Of a stretch of DNA of 64,000 bases, positions 61,843 to 64,000 are shown in pieces; positions within the stretch are counted from its first letter, which is position 1; each line of letters begins with the position of its first letter. Below the pieces are notes generated by a model that was not told where the DNA came from, did not search any database, and was given only the letters and a program-made list of their open reading frames with translations. The position numbers and the translations under genes are program-made. Source of the DNA: Dongia_A sp035695765 (GTDB taxonomy: Bacteria > Pseudomonadota > Alphaproteobacteria > Dongiales > Dongiaceae); NCBI GenBank assembly GCA_035695765.1, contig DASRRI010000091.1, forward strand, positions 1-64,000. Reading direction: 5' to 3'.

Positions 61843-62232
61843 GCCGCGCTGACCGACCCTCAATTCATTCACCAATACTGGTTCGGTATGACCACCGACT
61901 GCGCGTGGAAGAAGGGTTCGCCGTGGAAGATGGCTCTCCCCAATGGCCGTCCCAGCGACACAGGCGAGATTCTCGAGATCGACCCGCCGCGGAGCATGGT
62001 CATCAAGTGGCAAAACGAGGGGAGGCCGGAGCTGAAGGCCGAGGGCCCGTCTCGCTGCACCATCGAGGTCGAACCCACGAGCAAGGCGGTCAAGCTCACC
62101 ATCACGCATGAGAGCGACTGGCCCGAAGCGAAGCTTATCGCCGCAGTGTCTGGCGGCTGGCCGAAGGTCATCTCCAACCTGAAATCCCTGCTCGAGACGG
62201 GGGAGCCGATCTTCAAAGAGATTCATTCATAG
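61783..62232 (+). CDS. SRPBCC (AHSA1-like) domain protein
   Basis: A 149-residue START-like protein (VYVTYIRTTPEKLWAALTDPQF, then YWFGM, and the closing GGWPKVISNLKSLLETG). The ATG overlaps the ArsR coding end. The first 60 bases are nearly identical to those of the following gene, showing a recent tandem duplication. Confidence 0.9.
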   Translation: MARSTFVYVTYIRTTPEKLWAALTDPQFIHQYWFGMTTDCAWKKGSPWKMALPNGRPSDTGEILEIDPPRSMVIKWQNEGRPELKAEGPSRCTIEVEPTSKAVKLTITHESDWPEAKLIAAVSGGWPKVISNLKSLLETGEPIFKEIHS

Positions 62233-62301
62233 CAAAAGATCACGAGCGAAAGCTCAGCAGCGAGTTCGCCTCGCCCAAACAACGGGAACACCGGAAGCGA
62301 T

Positions 62302-62376
62302 GACTGGAGAAAGCCAATGGCTAGATCGACCTTTGTCTATGTGACCTACATCCGCACCACGCCGGAGAAGCTGTGG
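62302..62376 (+). repeat. 75-bp direct repeat, copy 2
   Basis: Copy of 61768-61842. Here the upstream part no longer encodes ArsR but still carries its final bases (GACTGGAGAAAGCCAATGG), the junction footprint of the duplication. Confidence 0.85.
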
Positions 62377-62793
62377 CGAGCACTGACCGACGCGGAGTTC
62401 ATGAAGCAGTACTGGTTCGGCAATCACTGCGAGAGCCAGTGGACGCCGGGATCCTCGTGGAAGAATGTGTCCAGCGACGGTCAGATCATGGACGCCGGCG
62501 AGATCGTCGAGGCCGACCCGTCACGGCGCTTAGTGATCCGCTGGCAGCATCAAATCAAGCCCGAGCTCAAGGCCGAAGGCGAGTCGCAATGCACGATGGA
62601 AATGGAATCCTCTGGAACAGCGGTCAAGCTCTCCATCACCCACACCATCGAGCGCGAACCCTCGAAATTGCTTGCGGCGGTGTCCGGCGGCTGGCCGAAA
62701 GTCATCTCCAACCTGAAGTCCCTGCTGGAGACCGGTTCCATCGTTCTGCAGGAACCATACCCCATTCAGAGCGCCCACTCTGGAAAGGAGTAA
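62317..62793 (+). CDS. SRPBCC (AHSA1-like) domain protein, duplicated copy
   Basis: A 158-residue paralogue of the previous gene, sharing the first 20 residues exactly up to TPEKLW and the C-terminal GGWPKVISNLKSLLETG. The middle has diverged (YWFGNHCESQWTPGSSW). The bases before its ATG still carry the last codons of the ArsR gene as a duplication footprint. Confidence 0.88.
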   Translation: MARSTFVYVTYIRTTPEKLWRALTDAEFMKQYWFGNHCESQWTPGSSWKNVSSDGQIMDAGEIVEADPSRRLVIRWQHQIKPELKAEGESQCTMEMESSGTAVKLSITHTIEREPSKLLAAVSGGWPKVISNLKSLLETGSIVLQEPYPIQSAHSGKE

Positions 62794-63775
62794 GCTGCTG
62801 TGGGCAGTGGATTTTTATGACGCGGCGATGCGCATACCGTCTAAAAAGCCGTCAGAAATCAGCGCTTGATCGTCGTGGCTTCAACGACGCAACTCGCATG
62901 ATCGTCGAGACTAATCCATCAATCCTGCCGTCTTCAAAGACGGCCCCGAACGACGAGTACTGTTGAACCAACATGGTACTCGACCATCGTTGCAGGTCAA
63001 AGATCAGGCAGTGCCCTGTCGTACACTCGAAGTGATTTGAAGAGCCACATTGACGTCCGCGGAGACTGAGAGTTTCGACGAACGTCACTTCCTGTGCCGC
63101 GCCAGCCAGTCGTTCAGCTGTTCACTCTTCGCCTTCTGCGCTCATGTCAGTCCCCATCGCAAGAGCGCGCGCATCGAGATCCCCGCTATAGCTCGGCAGT
63201 CCGCTTGCGCTGACCACCGCCACTGTATGTGCTCGCCGCTTCAATCCACGCGCGAATCTAAAGAGCCTAACAAGGAGGCACCAGATTTGTTCGCCGCTGG
63301 TCAGCAGCATCTGCTGTTCGCACTCCCATGTATGGTTCTTCAATCTTTGGTTTTTTGTTCCGCTGCACATGTTCGGCAGCACTATCGTCAATTGCGGCCG
63401 CGCCACTGTTGATTTAACGTCAGATAAAATCGGCAACTCAGTAGCCATACCGAAGACACCTCAGGTTTGATTTAGTCTGATGGAAGGCGGGCCGGTGCCT
63501 TCTGCGTGTGGGCATGCAGTTGCGAGCATTTGGGGTCAGGTCTGTTCACTCACGCGTTTCCTCCACGCCACCGGCGGCAAGCCAGTGATGTGCCGATCGC
63601 GGCGGGCAACAAAATAAGAATACCAGGGAAGTACGACATGGTTGCTGCGTAGCAAAAGCGCAACGTAGGCAGCCGAGCAATTCGAGGGCCAGCAACCAGG
63701 CGGCGCGTAAGCGGGGGCAACCAGCGCTGAGCGCTAAGCGGACGACGATCCTCGTCGGCCGAGGGGGTGTTGTGC
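62794..63775. other. gene-poor, lower-GC stretch
   Basis: About 980 bases without a gene I can support on either strand. The base composition looks lower in GC than the flanks, and the short open frames have no recognisable domains. The motif GGGGTCAGGTCT at 63532-63543 resembles sequences I recall near REP-associated transposase genes, but no transposase is seen here. It may be decayed mobile or intergenic DNA. Confidence 0.45.
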
Positions 63776-64000
63776 ATGCAAGACCGCTTGCGAGACCTTG
63801 CTCGTGAGGCAGTGCGCGCACGGACCATGCGCGCGGCTGCCGGGCCGCCGTCCGACGAATGCAAGCGGCTGCTGGCGGAGCTGCGCAAGCGATGCCCCGG
63901 CCTGATTCCGCCGGACCCCTTGGGCGCCGGACAAGTCGGTCCGGAAATCCCTATCGATCCCAAGAGCGCGGTGGCCCTGGTACAGTCGGCGCTGAAGCCG
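63776..64000 (+). CDS. hypothetical protein, 3' end outside window
   Basis: From ATG 63776 the frame stays open for 75 codons to the window edge. It begins MQDRLRDLAREAVRARTMRA and contains two cysteines (in DECKRLL and KRCPGL) and a Pro/Gly-rich middle. I recognise no family. Coding is supported only by the open frame and GC-rich codon use unlike the preceding stretch. Confidence 0.4.
   Translation, partial: MQDRLRDLAREAVRARTMRAAAGPPSDECKRLLAELRKRCPGLIPPDPLGAGQVGPEIPIDPKSAVALVQSALKP

Noticed and set aside
63122..63448. 108-residue frame on the minus strand in the low-GC stretch
   Set aside because: No family features, no ribosome site and conflicting overlapping frames on the other strand.
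1..64000. tRNA, rRNA genes and CRISPR arrays
   Set aside because: No cloverleaf-like sequence, rRNA segment or regularly spaced repeats were seen on reading; a covariance-model search could still find a missed tRNA.

Overview
The window comes from a high-GC alphaproteobacterium, most likely a Rhodospirillales-like lineage. The main evidence is a complete GcrA cell-cycle regulator, a DUF2794 protein specific to alphaproteobacteria, and a housekeeping block alr-mlaE-mlaF-radA-cvpA-purF, followed later by der-bamB-yfgM. I cannot place it at genus level from the sequence alone. No rRNA, tRNA or CRISPR array was found.

Layout. 1-15.6 kb is core chromosome: the 3' remnant of an ISAs1-type insertion sequence, then alr, mlaEF, radA, cvpA, purF, an SDR, a bicupin, an archaeal-type fructose-bisphosphate aldolase/phosphatase, der, bamB, a YfgM-like protein, DUF2794 and gcrA with a clear terminator. 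15.6-39.4 kb is accessory. It is rich in small regulator-plus-effector modules: ArsR with SRPBCC proteins, MarR/OhrR with Ohr, LysR with an MFS pump, AraC with an epimerase, and arsR-arsC-aquaporin. It also holds four visibly interrupted genes: a GNAT, a 2'-5' RNA ligase, a VOC protein and a glutathionylspermidine-synthase-like gene.

39.4-52.7 kb is one long minus-strand catabolic and transport unit. A CUT1-type ABC importer with two different ATPases, two permeases, a binding protein and a translationally coupled small membrane protein is followed by a TIM-barrel protein (PEP-hydrolase-like family), a DJ-1/PfpI protein, a sugar-phosphate isomerase/epimerase, a Tm-1-like (UPF0261) protein, a double-START protein and an SDR. 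A divergent GntR/FadR-type regulator with a clear palindromic operator probably controls at least the adjacent hydrolase. The substrate is unknown; this is the best candidate for an undescribed pathway.

53.6-61.2 kb holds a scar of two decayed oxidoreductase genes (a Rieske ferredoxin and a CoxL-type molybdenum hydroxylase). Next comes a pentose operon with a divergent DeoR regulator: CUT2 ATPase, permease and binding protein, then araD and araB, but no araA. 61.4-62.8 kb is another ArsR-SRPBCC-SRPBCC module with a recent tandem-duplication scar. 62.8-63.8 kb is lower in GC and gene-poor. An unidentified reading frame starts at 63776 and runs off the end.
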